Assembly: GCA_902798615.1 (NCBI GenBank)
Contig: CADBXL010000005.1
Coordinates: 34,821 to 98,820, forward strand
Length of the DNA stretch: 64,000 bases
Direction: 5' to 3'
Source of the DNA: an uncultured Bacteroidales bacterium
Lineage (GTDB): Bacteria; Bacteroidota; Bacteroidia; Bacteroidales; Bacteroidaceae
Both the position numbers and the translations under genes were made by a program. Under the pieces are notes generated by a model. That model saw only the letters and a program-made list of their open reading frames with translations. It did no database searches and had not been told where the DNA came from. How positions within the stretch are numbered: position 1 is the stretch's first letter; each line of letters begins with the position of its first letter. Below are positions 34,480-43,176 of the stretch, piece by piece.

Positions 34480-37400
34480 TTGAATAAAACCCTACTACAC
34501 ATATTGTCCAGAACCATATGGACTACAGTAGTTCTATATGCTGTACTGATGGTGATGCTGCATCTCCCATCAGTACAGGCATTTATTGCGAGTGGGTTAA
34601 AGGAAAAAATTGGGGAAAGAATTGGTTCACGTGTAGAGATAGAGAAAGTAGATTTGGGATTTCTGAATCGTTTGATAGTCGATGGCTTTGAAGTTTATGA
34701 CCAAAATAATGAGCGCTTCCTCAAGTCTTCCCGTGTTTCTGTAAAAATTGATCTCATCGACCTTATGAGCGGTAAGATAAACCTTACTTCTGCTCAGCTT
34801 TTCGGTCTTGATGCTAACATTTACAAGAAAGCCCCTAATGACAAACTGAACTTTCAGTTTATCGTTGATTCTCTCGCTTCCAAAGATACCACATCAAACA
34901 CACCTCTGAATCTCCAGATTTCATCTCTAGTTATTCGTAATGGCGCCGTGAAATACGATCTTAGATACCTTCCACAGAAAAACGAAAAATTTGATATTAA
35001 TCACCTGTCAATAAGTAAGTTATCAACTCATATTATGCTTTATGAACTTACTGACGATGCTATTGATGTAAACGTAAAGCACCTCTCATTTTTGGAAAAG
35101 TCAGGATTGAATGTTAAGGATATTCAGTTCCATGTTAAGGCCGATGCTCATAAAGCTGGCATTACAAATCTTAATATCGCCCTACCCCATTCTGATATCA
35201 ATATTCCCAAGCTGAGGGCAGACTATCGCTTCCTTAATGGAAAGATTGTTGAAGAAGACCTGAAATTTAATACGGATATTGAAATACCACGATTCAGTTT
35301 CGATGATATTGCTTCTCTACTGCCATTCGAGACAAAGAAACTCCCTGAACTCTCTGCTAAGGCTTCTTTGAATGGTGAAAAGAGTAATGCCAATTTCAAA
35401 ACCTCTGTAAAAGCTACCGATGGTTCTATAGAACTTGATGCAGAAGGAAGGGCAGAATCATTTCTTTCTGACCTGAAATGGCGCATAGATCCATTATCCC
35501 TGTATATATCATCCGCATTATTCGAGACTCTGAATAAAATCACTCCTATTCCTTCACAGGTTATGGGACTTGGTGATATTGCCCTCAATGGAACAGCCTA
35601 TGGCACTAAATCTTCGATTTCCTTAAATCAGGATATAACCACAGGTAAATGTGGAACAATAACTGTTACTGGAGAATTTGACGGTAAGGAAATAGATACC
35701 CACATCAAAACCTATGACCTTGCTCTCGGAGAGATTCTTGGAAATCCGGAAATTGGAATTCTAGCTATTGATGCCTCTACGGACATAATCCTGAATAAAG
35801 GAGCGATTTCTTCTGTCAAGATAGATGGTTTTATTCCACAATTCCAATATCGCAACTATACATACCAGAACATGGAGGTGTCTGGTGAGTTTAGCAACGG
35901 TAATATAGACGGAAAATTCTCCATCGATGATCCTAACGTGCTGATGAATGCCATTGCCAAGATAAAACTTACTGGCAAGGTTAAAGATGTTGATGCAGAA
36001 ATTGAACTTGAACACTTCAGTCCTAAGCAGTTAGGACTTTCTGACAAATGGCATGATGCTGTTTTCTCCCTACGCTGTAATACCAATCTTCATGGCAGTA
36101 ATATCGATGATATTGTTGGTTATGTGGACTTATCCAACCTAAGAATGACTGGAGGCTATGTGAAAGACGGGGCAATGCCAGAGAATCTGTATGTACAGAA
36201 TATACATATCAGTTCCACACATAAAAATAAATCCGAAAGACAGATATCCCTTGAAGGAGATGACGTGAAACTTCTCGTAAAAGGAGATTTCACACCTTCA
36301 CAGCTACAGAATACTGTTATCGACCTTGTTCATACACAGTTGCCGTCACTCTCTGTCAATACAGACAAGAAATCCAGCGTCGGCAATATTGTCATTGATG
36401 GACAAATGCTTTCTACAGAATGGCTGCGTAAGCTCGTTGGGGTGGATATCGACCTACACCGACCTGCAACGTTCCAAGGATATATCAATGGCTACACGAA
36501 GCAGGCAAACATTTTCCTCGACGTTCCTTCTATAAATGCCTTCCAACATGAATTGGAGAATGTCCAGCTACTCCTATGGACACCAGAAGAAGGGCTTTGC
36601 GGAAGCATTTCCATGCAGATTCCAGACGACAATGACAAAGACAATGATCCTTTCAGTCTTGCACTTGAAGCAAAGGCTTACAACGACATTCTGAATGCCT
36701 CTATTGTATGGAATAAAAACAGAGAAAACCAGTTCCGCGGAAAGCTGAACCTGAAGTCTAGTTTCAATGCCTCTCCACTTGGTGCTACTACGGCACATAT
36801 AGGTATCGACAAATCGGATATACAAATAGGTGACAGTATCTGGCGTATGTATTCACGTGATATTGTCTATACAGACAACCGTCTAAGCATCGACCATTTC
36901 ACCTTTGAGAACGATTTTCAGCACATCTATCTCAATGGTGTTGCTTCCAAGTCTTCATCTGACTATCTCATGGCAGATCTGAAGAATGTCAATGTCAGCT
37001 ATATCCTCAACCTAGTCAACTTCCACTCAGTGGAGTTTGGCGGTTTTGCCAGCGGACACATTACCGGTCATAACATTCTCGAATCTCCAGAGGCATCAGG
37101 TCACATTGACGTTGCCGGCTTTACTTTCCAAGAAGGCAAAATGGGTAATCTACACATTGATGCAAAACTGAATAACTCCAAGAAACAGATAGACATAGAT
37201 GCCTATGCCGAAGATGAAGACAAGACACTTCTCAACATCGAAGGTTTTGTATCTCCTCATCGTGAGGAAATAGACCTTGCCATTCAGGCAAACAACGAGC
37301 ATCTCGACTTCATGCACTACTTCTGCAATTCTTTCATGGATGAGGTAAATGGCACATGTACAGGTAATCTACACCTATTCGGTCCTTTCTCCGGAGTCAA

Positions 37401-38898
37401 CCTCGAGGGAGAGATGCTTATCAATGGTGCTGTGAATATAACGACACTCAATTGCCGCTATGCCTTCCACAATGCTGCTGTTCATTTTGTCCCAAACGAT
37501 ATTTACGTTGAGAAACAACCGATATATGATAAATATGGCAATATAGCTTATTTCTCAGGAGGCTTACATCATAAATGCCTTAGCCGCATGACCTATGATT
37601 TTGTCATAGATGCTGAGAAGTTCCTATGCTATGACTTCCACGACTTTGGCGAGATGAACTTCTACGGCACGGCCTTTATGACCGGAAAATGTAAAATTAC
37701 AGGTCGTAGCAGCGAACTTCTCTTTGATATCAACGGTAATGTGGAACCGGGAAGTAGTATGGTTTACAATGCTACGAGCCCAGATGCAATTACACGTTCT
37801 GAGTTCATCAACTGGAGATCGGTAAATAAGAAACTGCAGAAGAGCAATAGTGAAACGAATAAGGATGACGAACAGGAAAAAGAACTAAAGGACGTGAGCA
37901 CCAATATGCGCATGAACTTCCTCGTCAACGTTCCCACAGACGCCACCCTACGTATTCTAATGGATCGTAATACTGGCGATTATATTGATCTCCACGGTTC
38001 TGGCGTACTTCGTGCCAACTATTACAACAAGGGAGACTTCGACCTCTATGGCAACTATCTCATCAACGATGGTATCTATAAGATGACTATTCAGAATGTC
38101 ATAAACCGTAAGTTCGACTTCCTTAGAGGTAGTAGTATAGCATTCAGCGGAAACCCTTATAGCGCCGTTCTCAATATGCAGGCAAAATACACGCTGAATA
38201 GCGTATCACTTTCAGATCTGAACATCGGTAATTCTTTCGCAAGTAACAACATCAAGGTTGATTGTCTTATGGATATTACAGGAACTCCTGCATCTCCTGT
38301 AGTTAATTTCAACCTTGACCCGCATACAAATAACGCAGAAGTACGCCAGATGATTTTCTCACTTATCAATAGTGAGGAAGAACTTAATAATCAGGTGCTA
38401 TATCTGCTTTCTGTAGGACGTTTTTATGCTCAGGGCAACAACAATGCCAATGTTCAGGATAACCGTGTAAACCAGACATCGCTTGCCATGCAGAGTATTG
38501 TCAGCGGAACTCTTAGTCAGCAGTTCAACAATATCCTGAGTAAGATGGTGAAGAACAATAACTGGAACTTCGGTGCTAATATATCACCTGGCGATGAAGG
38601 ATTCTATAATGCAGAGTACGAAGGTCTGCTCAACGGATCTATGCTCAATAACCGTCTGCTCTTCAATGGTCAGTTCGGATATCGTGACAATGCCACAACT
38701 GCTAATCAGGAGATTATCGGTGACTTTGACTTGAGATACCTACTCTTCCCTAATGGAAACCTTGCTGTGAGGGTATATAATCAGACGAACGACCGTTATT
38801 TTACAAGAAACTCGCTCAACACTCAGGGACTCGGCCTTATTATCAAACATGACTTCAATTCCTTCCGTACCTTGTTCAGAAGGAAGAGAAAGCAATAA
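34480..38898 (+). CDS. TamB-like translocation/assembly module protein (AsmA/DUF490 family)
   Basis: Very large inner-membrane-anchored periplasmic protein of the AsmA-like group, thought to bridge the periplasm and move phospholipids or aid outer-membrane assembly. The 1472-residue protein has one N-terminal membrane helix (about 12-33), then the AsmA-like start GERIGSRVEIEKVDLGFLNRLIVDGF, a long repetitive beta-strand body (groove fold), and a C-terminal DUF490 domain (about 1080-1440). Start codon is TTG; the first in-frame ATG is later within the membrane helix. No BamA/TamA partner is visible in the window. Confidence 0.9.
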   Translation: MNKTLLHILSRTIWTTVVLYAVLMVMLHLPSVQAFIASGLKEKIGERIGSRVEIEKVDLGFLNRLIVDGFEVYDQNNERFLKSSRVSVKIDLIDLMSGKINLTSAQLFGLDANIYKKAPNDKLNFQFIVDSLASKDTTSNTPLNLQISSLVIRNGAVKYDLRYLPQKNEKFDINHLSISKLSTHIMLYELTDDAIDVNVKHLSFLEKSGLNVKDIQFHVKADAHKAGITNLNIALPHSDINIPKLRADYRFLNGKIVEEDLKFNTDIEIPRFSFDDIASLLPFETKKLPELSAKASLNGEKSNANFKTSVKATDGSIELDAEGRAESFLSDLKWRIDPLSLYISSALFETLNKITPIPSQVMGLGDIALNGTAYGTKSSISLNQDITTGKCGTITVTGEFDGKEIDTHIKTYDLALGEILGNPEIGILAIDASTDIILNKGAISSVKIDGFIPQFQYRNYTYQNMEVSGEFSNGNIDGKFSIDDPNVLMNAIAKIKLTGKVKDVDAEIELEHFSPKQLGLSDKWHDAVFSLRCNTNLHGSNIDDIVGYVDLSNLRMTGGYVKDGAMPENLYVQNIHISSTHKNKSERQISLEGDDVKLLVKGDFTPSQLQNTVIDLVHTQLPSLSVNTDKKSSVGNIVIDGQMLSTEWLRKLVGVDIDLHRPATFQGYINGYTKQANIFLDVPSINAFQHELENVQLLLWTPEEGLCGSISMQIPDDNDKDNDPFSLALEAKAYNDILNASIVWNKNRENQFRGKLNLKSSFNASPLGATTAHIGIDKSDIQIGDSIWRMYSRDIVYTDNRLSIDHFTFENDFQHIYLNGVASKSSSDYLMADLKNVNVSYILNLVNFHSVEFGGFASGHITGHNILESPEASGHIDVAGFTFQEGKMGNLHIDAKLNNSKKQIDIDAYAEDEDKTLLNIEGFVSPHREEIDLAIQANNEHLDFMHYFCNSFMDEVNGTCTGNLHLFGPFSGVNLEGEMLINGAVNITTLNCRYAFHNAAVHFVPNDIYVEKQPIYDKYGNIAYFSGGLHHKCLSRMTYDFVIDAEKFLCYDFHDFGEMNFYGTAFMTGKCKITGRSSELLFDINGNVEPGSSMVYNATSPDAITRSEFINWRSVNKKLQKSNSETNKDDEQEKELKDVSTNMRMNFLVNVPTDATLRILMDRNTGDYIDLHGSGVLRANYYNKGDFDLYGNYLINDGIYKMTIQNVINRKFDFLRGSSIAFSGNPYSAVLNMQAKYTLNSVSLSDLNIGNSFASNNIKVDCLMDITGTPASPVVNFNLDPHTNNAEVRQMIFSLINSEEELNNQVLYLLSVGRFYAQGNNNANVQDNRVNQTSLAMQSIVSGTLSQQFNNILSKMVKNNNWNFGANISPGDEGFYNAEYEGLLNGSMLNNRLLFNGQFGYRDNATTANQEIIGDFDLRYLLFPNGNLAVRVYNQTNDRYFTRNSLNTQGLGLIIKHDFNSFRTLFRRKRKQ

Positions 38899-38925
38899 TC
38901 AGGCAGTATTCTTTCCTTAAACGTC

Positions 38926-41900
38926 ATGAAACTCAAAGCCTATACAAAACGCAAAAATGATATGTCAGATACTATCAGCAATAGTATCGGCAAATCCATT
39001 GTCGTTTGTTCAGCCCCAATGTTCTATGACCAACTGATTACTGCCATTTCCGACGATATCGACACCCGACAGAAATATGATATAATAAGGAATGTGTTTG
39101 CCCGTGTGATAGAGCAAGGCATAATGGATTGTCAGATAGCTTTCGTGGGGTTCTTTGCCAAGCTTGACTATTGCATCAAGGAATATAACGTGCCTGTTGC
39201 TGCTGCAAACCTCATCCAACTTGCACGAAAGGAGATGTTCCCTGAAAGGAACAAGAAACAGGACTTGACTGCAGAGGCGTTAAACACTTCCCTACCCCAT
39301 AACCTCAAAGCAACCGCCCTGTTGGTATATTATCTGTGTGGCAAGGTTGATATCCCCTCTGAACTAAAGAAGCATTTCCCGCAAAGCGACAGGAAAAACA
39401 CTTGGGGAAAGTTTGATGAGAATGTTCTTCGTGTGGTAGTCGAGAAATGGGACAACGAATATATCTATGCCACAGAGGAAAACGAGAACACAACCATACA
39501 GATATGCTATGGCAAGGATAACAATGTCCTCACTCGCAATGGGGAGTTCTCATGGGATTATCTTAATGAAGTGCTATGGGAAGGTGCCCAGCTTAATCTC
39601 GTGCGTGTGCGAAGGGATGAAAGCGGAAAGATACTTATGCCGGAGCTCATCATTCTTGAGCCTGACTATCTTATCAACGTTACAACGATAGCCTACTGTT
39701 TTGAGAGCTATGCGGAGTCGCCTTTCGTCAATCTCATAAACAAGATAAAACCACAACCTAATACAAAGGCGATTCACCTCGGTAACCTTGCCGGGCAACT
39801 TCTTGATGACACTATACATGCAAGGAATATCAGTCTTGAAGATTCAATTAAGTCATTTGTAGGGGCCAATGCCCTGAGCATGATTTCATGTCCGGAACTC
39901 GTAAACGGCTTTACTCAATTCAAACAGGATGCACAGATTCAGAAGCAGAACATTGAGCATCTTATCGGTGAGGCCCTACCCCATGTTATTGACAACTATG
40001 ACAAGGGCAACGTCATTCTTGAGCCTTCGTTCTTTAGTGAGATTTTGGGCATTCAAGGCCGTCTTGACTTCCTATATCAGAAAGACGGCGACGTGACGAT
40101 CATCGAGCAGAAGTCGGGCAAGGGTGAGTTTGTCAGAAACCAGCCTGACCCCTCTACGCCAATCGCCAAGATGACGCATACGATTCAGGTTCTGCTATAT
40201 CGTGCCTTGTTCCAATATGAATTCCAGACATACTCTTCACAGCTGAAGCACATCATGCTGCTTTACTCCAAATACTCCAACGGATTGCTGCTGATACCTC
40301 AAAGTCCGGAACTGCTGCTGCGTGCCATGAAGATGCGCAACCTATTGGCATGGACGGAAATAATGTATGCCAAAGAGGGTATGGAACTACTAAGAACCCT
40401 TACCCCCGAAAAACTCAACATGAACGGATTGAGCGGAAAGCTGTGGGATCTGTATGTCCGTCCGCAACTGTCCGAACTCCTATCCCCTATCCACAAAGCC
40501 TCTTCGCTTGAACAGGCTTACTATCTTCGCTTCCTCCGTTTCATTCAGAACGAACTGCTGCTTTCAAAGGTTGGCAACAAGAGAAAGGAGAATTCGGGCT
40601 TTGCCACCATCTGGCACGACACTCTCGAAGACAAGAAATCTGCAGGAAACATCTACGACAAACTTTCCATAAGGGATTTCGTATGCGATGGAGAGGCGGT
40701 ATCATCTGTTATCCTCGATTTCAACGAGCCTCAGTCGGCAGATTCCACTAACTTCCGTATCGGAGACATCGTGATTCTGTATTCCTATGCACAGGATGAG
40801 GTTCCTAATGCCTGTTCTGACATTGTTATAAGGGCAAGCATCGTTGATATAAAATCCGATACAATAGAACTACGACTCAGGAATTCACAGACGGCAAGAC
40901 AAGTGTTCGACAGGCATAAATCTCTCCCCCTCGGGGGAGATGGAGGGGGGCTTCTATGGGCAATAGAACACGATATGCTTGAATCTATGACAAGCACGTT
41001 GTTCAGCGCTATGCACGGATTCCTTTCAGGCACAAAGGCAAGGCGAGATCTGATTCTATCCCAGCGTGAACCTAATGTAGATGCCTCGTTGACCATCAAC
41101 GGTGAATACGGCAGATTCAATACTCTTGTCACTCGTGCCAAGCAGGCTCGCGACATCTTCCTGATAATAGGTCCTCCGGGAACAGGAAAGACATCTTTCG
41201 GTCTTGTAAACCTTCTCAAGGAGGAACTTACGGAACCCGATTCCAACGTACTGCTGCTTTCATATACCAACAGGGCTGTGGATGAGATATGCAGCAAACT
41301 GGTAGAGATAAAGCACGAACAACCCGACTTCGACTTCATACGCATAGGCTCTGACCTCTCCTGCTCCGAGGAATATCGTGACTATCTGTTATCCTCACGC
41401 TCTGCAAAGGAAGAAGGAGGAAATGGATTATATCGACTTATCAAGAAAACGAGGGTGTTCTGTGGCACTACGAGTGCCGTAAATGCCAATATGAGCCTGC
41501 TTAAGCTCAAGCATTTCACCCTTGCTATTGTCGATGAATCGTCACAGATTCTCGAACCGCATCTTATAGGTCTGCTAACCGCCCACGACAAGGAAAAAGA
41601 GGCTATTGACCGATTTGTTCTGATAGGTGACCACAAGCAGCTCCCAGCCGTTGTGCAGCAATCTGTGGAGGAATCCGTTGTTAATGAGCCTGAGCTTAAT
41701 GCCATCGGACTTACCGATTGTCGTCTCTCGTTGTTCGAAAGGCTCTTGTCGCGCTTCAAGACCTCAGATGGCTATGACGGACGCTTTGTCTATATGCTCA
41801 CCAAACAAGGAAGAATGCACAAATTCATCGGAGAGTTCCCAAATCAGGCTTTCTATGGAGGGCATCTTGATGTCGTTCCGCTCGAACATCAGCTACTGCC

Positions 41901-42477
41901 CTACAAGGCTGTTGAAACCGACAACGGCATAATGAAGATGCTTTGCAGTCATCGTATTGCCTTCGTTGCAGCCGAGCAGCCTCGTCTTTCACCTTCTCTC
42001 AAGACCAATATCATTGAGGCTGAGATGATTGCTGCAACAGTTTATCAGATTTATCTGCTTACAAAGGATAGCTTCGACAAGGATATGACCGTAGGCGTCA
42101 TTGTTCCGTATCGTAATCAGATAGCCACCGTGAGGAATGCAATAGACAGATACGGCATAGATATCCTTCACGACATAACGATTGACACCGTTGAACGCTA
42201 TCAGGGTAGCCAAAGGGATTATATCATCTACGGATTCACTATTCATCAGATGTACCAGCTCAATTTCCTGACCGACAATGTATTTGAGGAGGACGGAATG
42301 ATTATCGATCGTAAACTGAACGTAGCAATGACTCGTGCACGTCTGAATCTTGTAATGATAGGCAATCCTAAACTGTTGAGTATGAACGTGACCTTTAGCA
42401 GACTCATGGATTTCGTGCGGAGCAAGGGCGGATACTTCGATGTCACGAAAGATGACTACTGCAATGGACATTTCTGA
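38926..42477 (+). CDS. Dna2-like superfamily 1 helicase with PD-(D/E)XK nuclease domain
   Basis: A 1183-residue protein combining a Cas4/Dna2-type nuclease and a helicase. The nuclease motifs are GRLDFLYQ (about 376-383) and IIEQKSG (about 389-396). The helicase has Walker A GPPGTGKT (about 747-754), Walker B IVDESSQ (about 867), GDHKQLPAVVQQ (about 899) and the C-terminal NVAMTRARLNLVMIG (about 1131). Roughly 370 N-terminal residues are unassigned. A GC-rich hairpin repeat (40918-40952) sits in frame inside it and encodes SLPLGGDGGG (about 666-676). Probably a DNA repair or replication-fork enzyme; no defence partner is adjacent. The start is 27 bases after the tamB stop. Confidence 0.85.
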   Translation: MKLKAYTKRKNDMSDTISNSIGKSIVVCSAPMFYDQLITAISDDIDTRQKYDIIRNVFARVIEQGIMDCQIAFVGFFAKLDYCIKEYNVPVAAANLIQLARKEMFPERNKKQDLTAEALNTSLPHNLKATALLVYYLCGKVDIPSELKKHFPQSDRKNTWGKFDENVLRVVVEKWDNEYIYATEENENTTIQICYGKDNNVLTRNGEFSWDYLNEVLWEGAQLNLVRVRRDESGKILMPELIILEPDYLINVTTIAYCFESYAESPFVNLINKIKPQPNTKAIHLGNLAGQLLDDTIHARNISLEDSIKSFVGANALSMISCPELVNGFTQFKQDAQIQKQNIEHLIGEALPHVIDNYDKGNVILEPSFFSEILGIQGRLDFLYQKDGDVTIIEQKSGKGEFVRNQPDPSTPIAKMTHTIQVLLYRALFQYEFQTYSSQLKHIMLLYSKYSNGLLLIPQSPELLLRAMKMRNLLAWTEIMYAKEGMELLRTLTPEKLNMNGLSGKLWDLYVRPQLSELLSPIHKASSLEQAYYLRFLRFIQNELLLSKVGNKRKENSGFATIWHDTLEDKKSAGNIYDKLSIRDFVCDGEAVSSVILDFNEPQSADSTNFRIGDIVILYSYAQDEVPNACSDIVIRASIVDIKSDTIELRLRNSQTARQVFDRHKSLPLGGDGGGLLWAIEHDMLESMTSTLFSAMHGFLSGTKARRDLILSQREPNVDASLTINGEYGRFNTLVTRAKQARDIFLIIGPPGTGKTSFGLVNLLKEELTEPDSNVLLLSYTNRAVDEICSKLVEIKHEQPDFDFIRIGSDLSCSEEYRDYLLSSRSAKEEGGNGLYRLIKKTRVFCGTTSAVNANMSLLKLKHFTLAIVDESSQILEPHLIGLLTAHDKEKEAIDRFVLIGDHKQLPAVVQQSVEESVVNEPELNAIGLTDCRLSLFERLLSRFKTSDGYDGRFVYMLTKQGRMHKFIGEFPNQAFYGGHLDVVPLEHQLLPYKAVETDNGIMKMLCSHRIAFVAAEQPRLSPSLKTNIIEAEMIAATVYQIYLLTKDSFDKDMTVGVIVPYRNQIATVRNAIDRYGIDILHDITIDTVERYQGSQRDYIIYGFTIHQMYQLNFLTDNVFEEDGMIIDRKLNVAMTRARLNLVMIGNPKLLSMNVTFSRLMDFVRSKGGYFDVTKDDYCNGHF
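40918..40952. repeat. Palindromic GC-rich repeat inserted in frame in the helicase gene
   Basis: TCTCCCC and GGGGAGA arms with a CTC loop, then a G run. It resembles the CTCTCCCC part of the repeat at 3423-3560. It keeps the reading frame and adds a Gly-rich segment. Confidence 0.5.
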
Positions 42478-42524
42478 CTTGTGATTCATTCTGCCTTTCG
42501 CTAAAGGCTCTTTCTTGGCTGTTT

Positions 42525-42579
42525 TCAGAATGGGATTTGCAACGGTTTAGAAACGAAGGAGAAGCGGATCTGTAGCGAA
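42525..42579. repeat. 11-bp-period tandem repeat, copy 6 (five units)
   Basis: Inverse orientation. Units start at 42525, 42536, 42547, 42558 and 42569. One unit (GGAGAAGCGGA) is nearly the inverse of the first unit of copy 1. Confidence 0.7.
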
Positions 42580-42635
42580 TAGCCTTCCGCCTATCTAAGT
42601 GGCAACGTGCTTTGCACCTCGCAAGAAGTAAAAAA

Positions 42636-42663
42636 GTGCGTGTCAGCCCAAATGCTGGCGCAC
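42636..42663 (+). terminator. Hairpin after the helicase gene
   Basis: GTGC/GCAC and GTCAGC/GCTGGC arms with a CCAAAT loop form a 28-base stem-loop followed by a CCTTTGG stretch. It is possibly a terminator or a relative of the leader element at 43084. The rest of the 42478-43176 gap holds the repeats and promoter listed separately. Confidence 0.4.
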
Positions 42664-42928
42664 GTCCTTTGGATTGACGATTTCAAAATTATTACAAAAA
42701 TTTCTAACATCTCATCATAAAGCAGAAAAATATATGTTACAGGGACATTCTCGTATGCCGTTCAGAGTCTTCTGTTTGTGGGGGTGATAATAACATATAC
42801 TGAAATCTGATATTTTCATGATTGGTTACAAAACGATATTTTTATTAGTTTCTACGACTAAAGAACACACAAAACGAACCGAAATTTCAGTTTTCCGAGT
42901 ATTTCGTGTTCATTTTTTGTTCTTGATG

Positions 42929-42954
42929 ACGCTGTGGTTTCAACCCATACCGTC
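42929..42954. repeat. REP-like palindrome, copy 2
   Basis: 24 of 26 positions identical to 23159-23184. Forms a stem with ACG-TGTGG and CCATA-CGT type arms. Confidence 0.6.
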
Positions 42955-43032
42955 TCTTTTTGTCTTTTTTGAGTATTAATTAGGCATATAACTGTTAGTA
43001 AAAATAGTGACAAAAGAAATTATATGGAAAAT

Positions 43033-43063
43033 TTGGATGTGAGAGAAAAATTGTGTACCTTTG
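43033..43063 (+). promoter_or_regulatory. Promoter of the cell-wall fusion gene
   Basis: TTG at 43033-43035, 20 bases, TACCTTTG at 43056-43063. Confidence 0.65.
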
Positions 43064-43083
43064 CATTCGTCAAACCATAGGAC

Positions 43084-43112
43084 GTGCCTCAGCCTTTGGG
43101 ATTGATATGCAC
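43084..43112 (+). ncRNA. Conserved 5'-leader hairpin element, copy 2
   Basis: Same 29-base element as at 2334-2362 (24 of 29 positions), beginning GTGCCT and ending ATGCAC. It starts 20 bases behind the -7 box and 65 bases before the likely start codon. Confidence 0.4.
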
Positions 43113-43176
43113 TTTAGACTTCATGCGAGTCGAAGTTTGCATTCGAATTTTACTGCCATCTAACAAAAGACAATAT

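Noticed and set aside
38926-42477. Cas4 or a CRISPR-associated helicase
   Set aside because: The nuclease is fused to an SF1 helicase in a Dna2-like layout; no cas neighbours or repeats are present.
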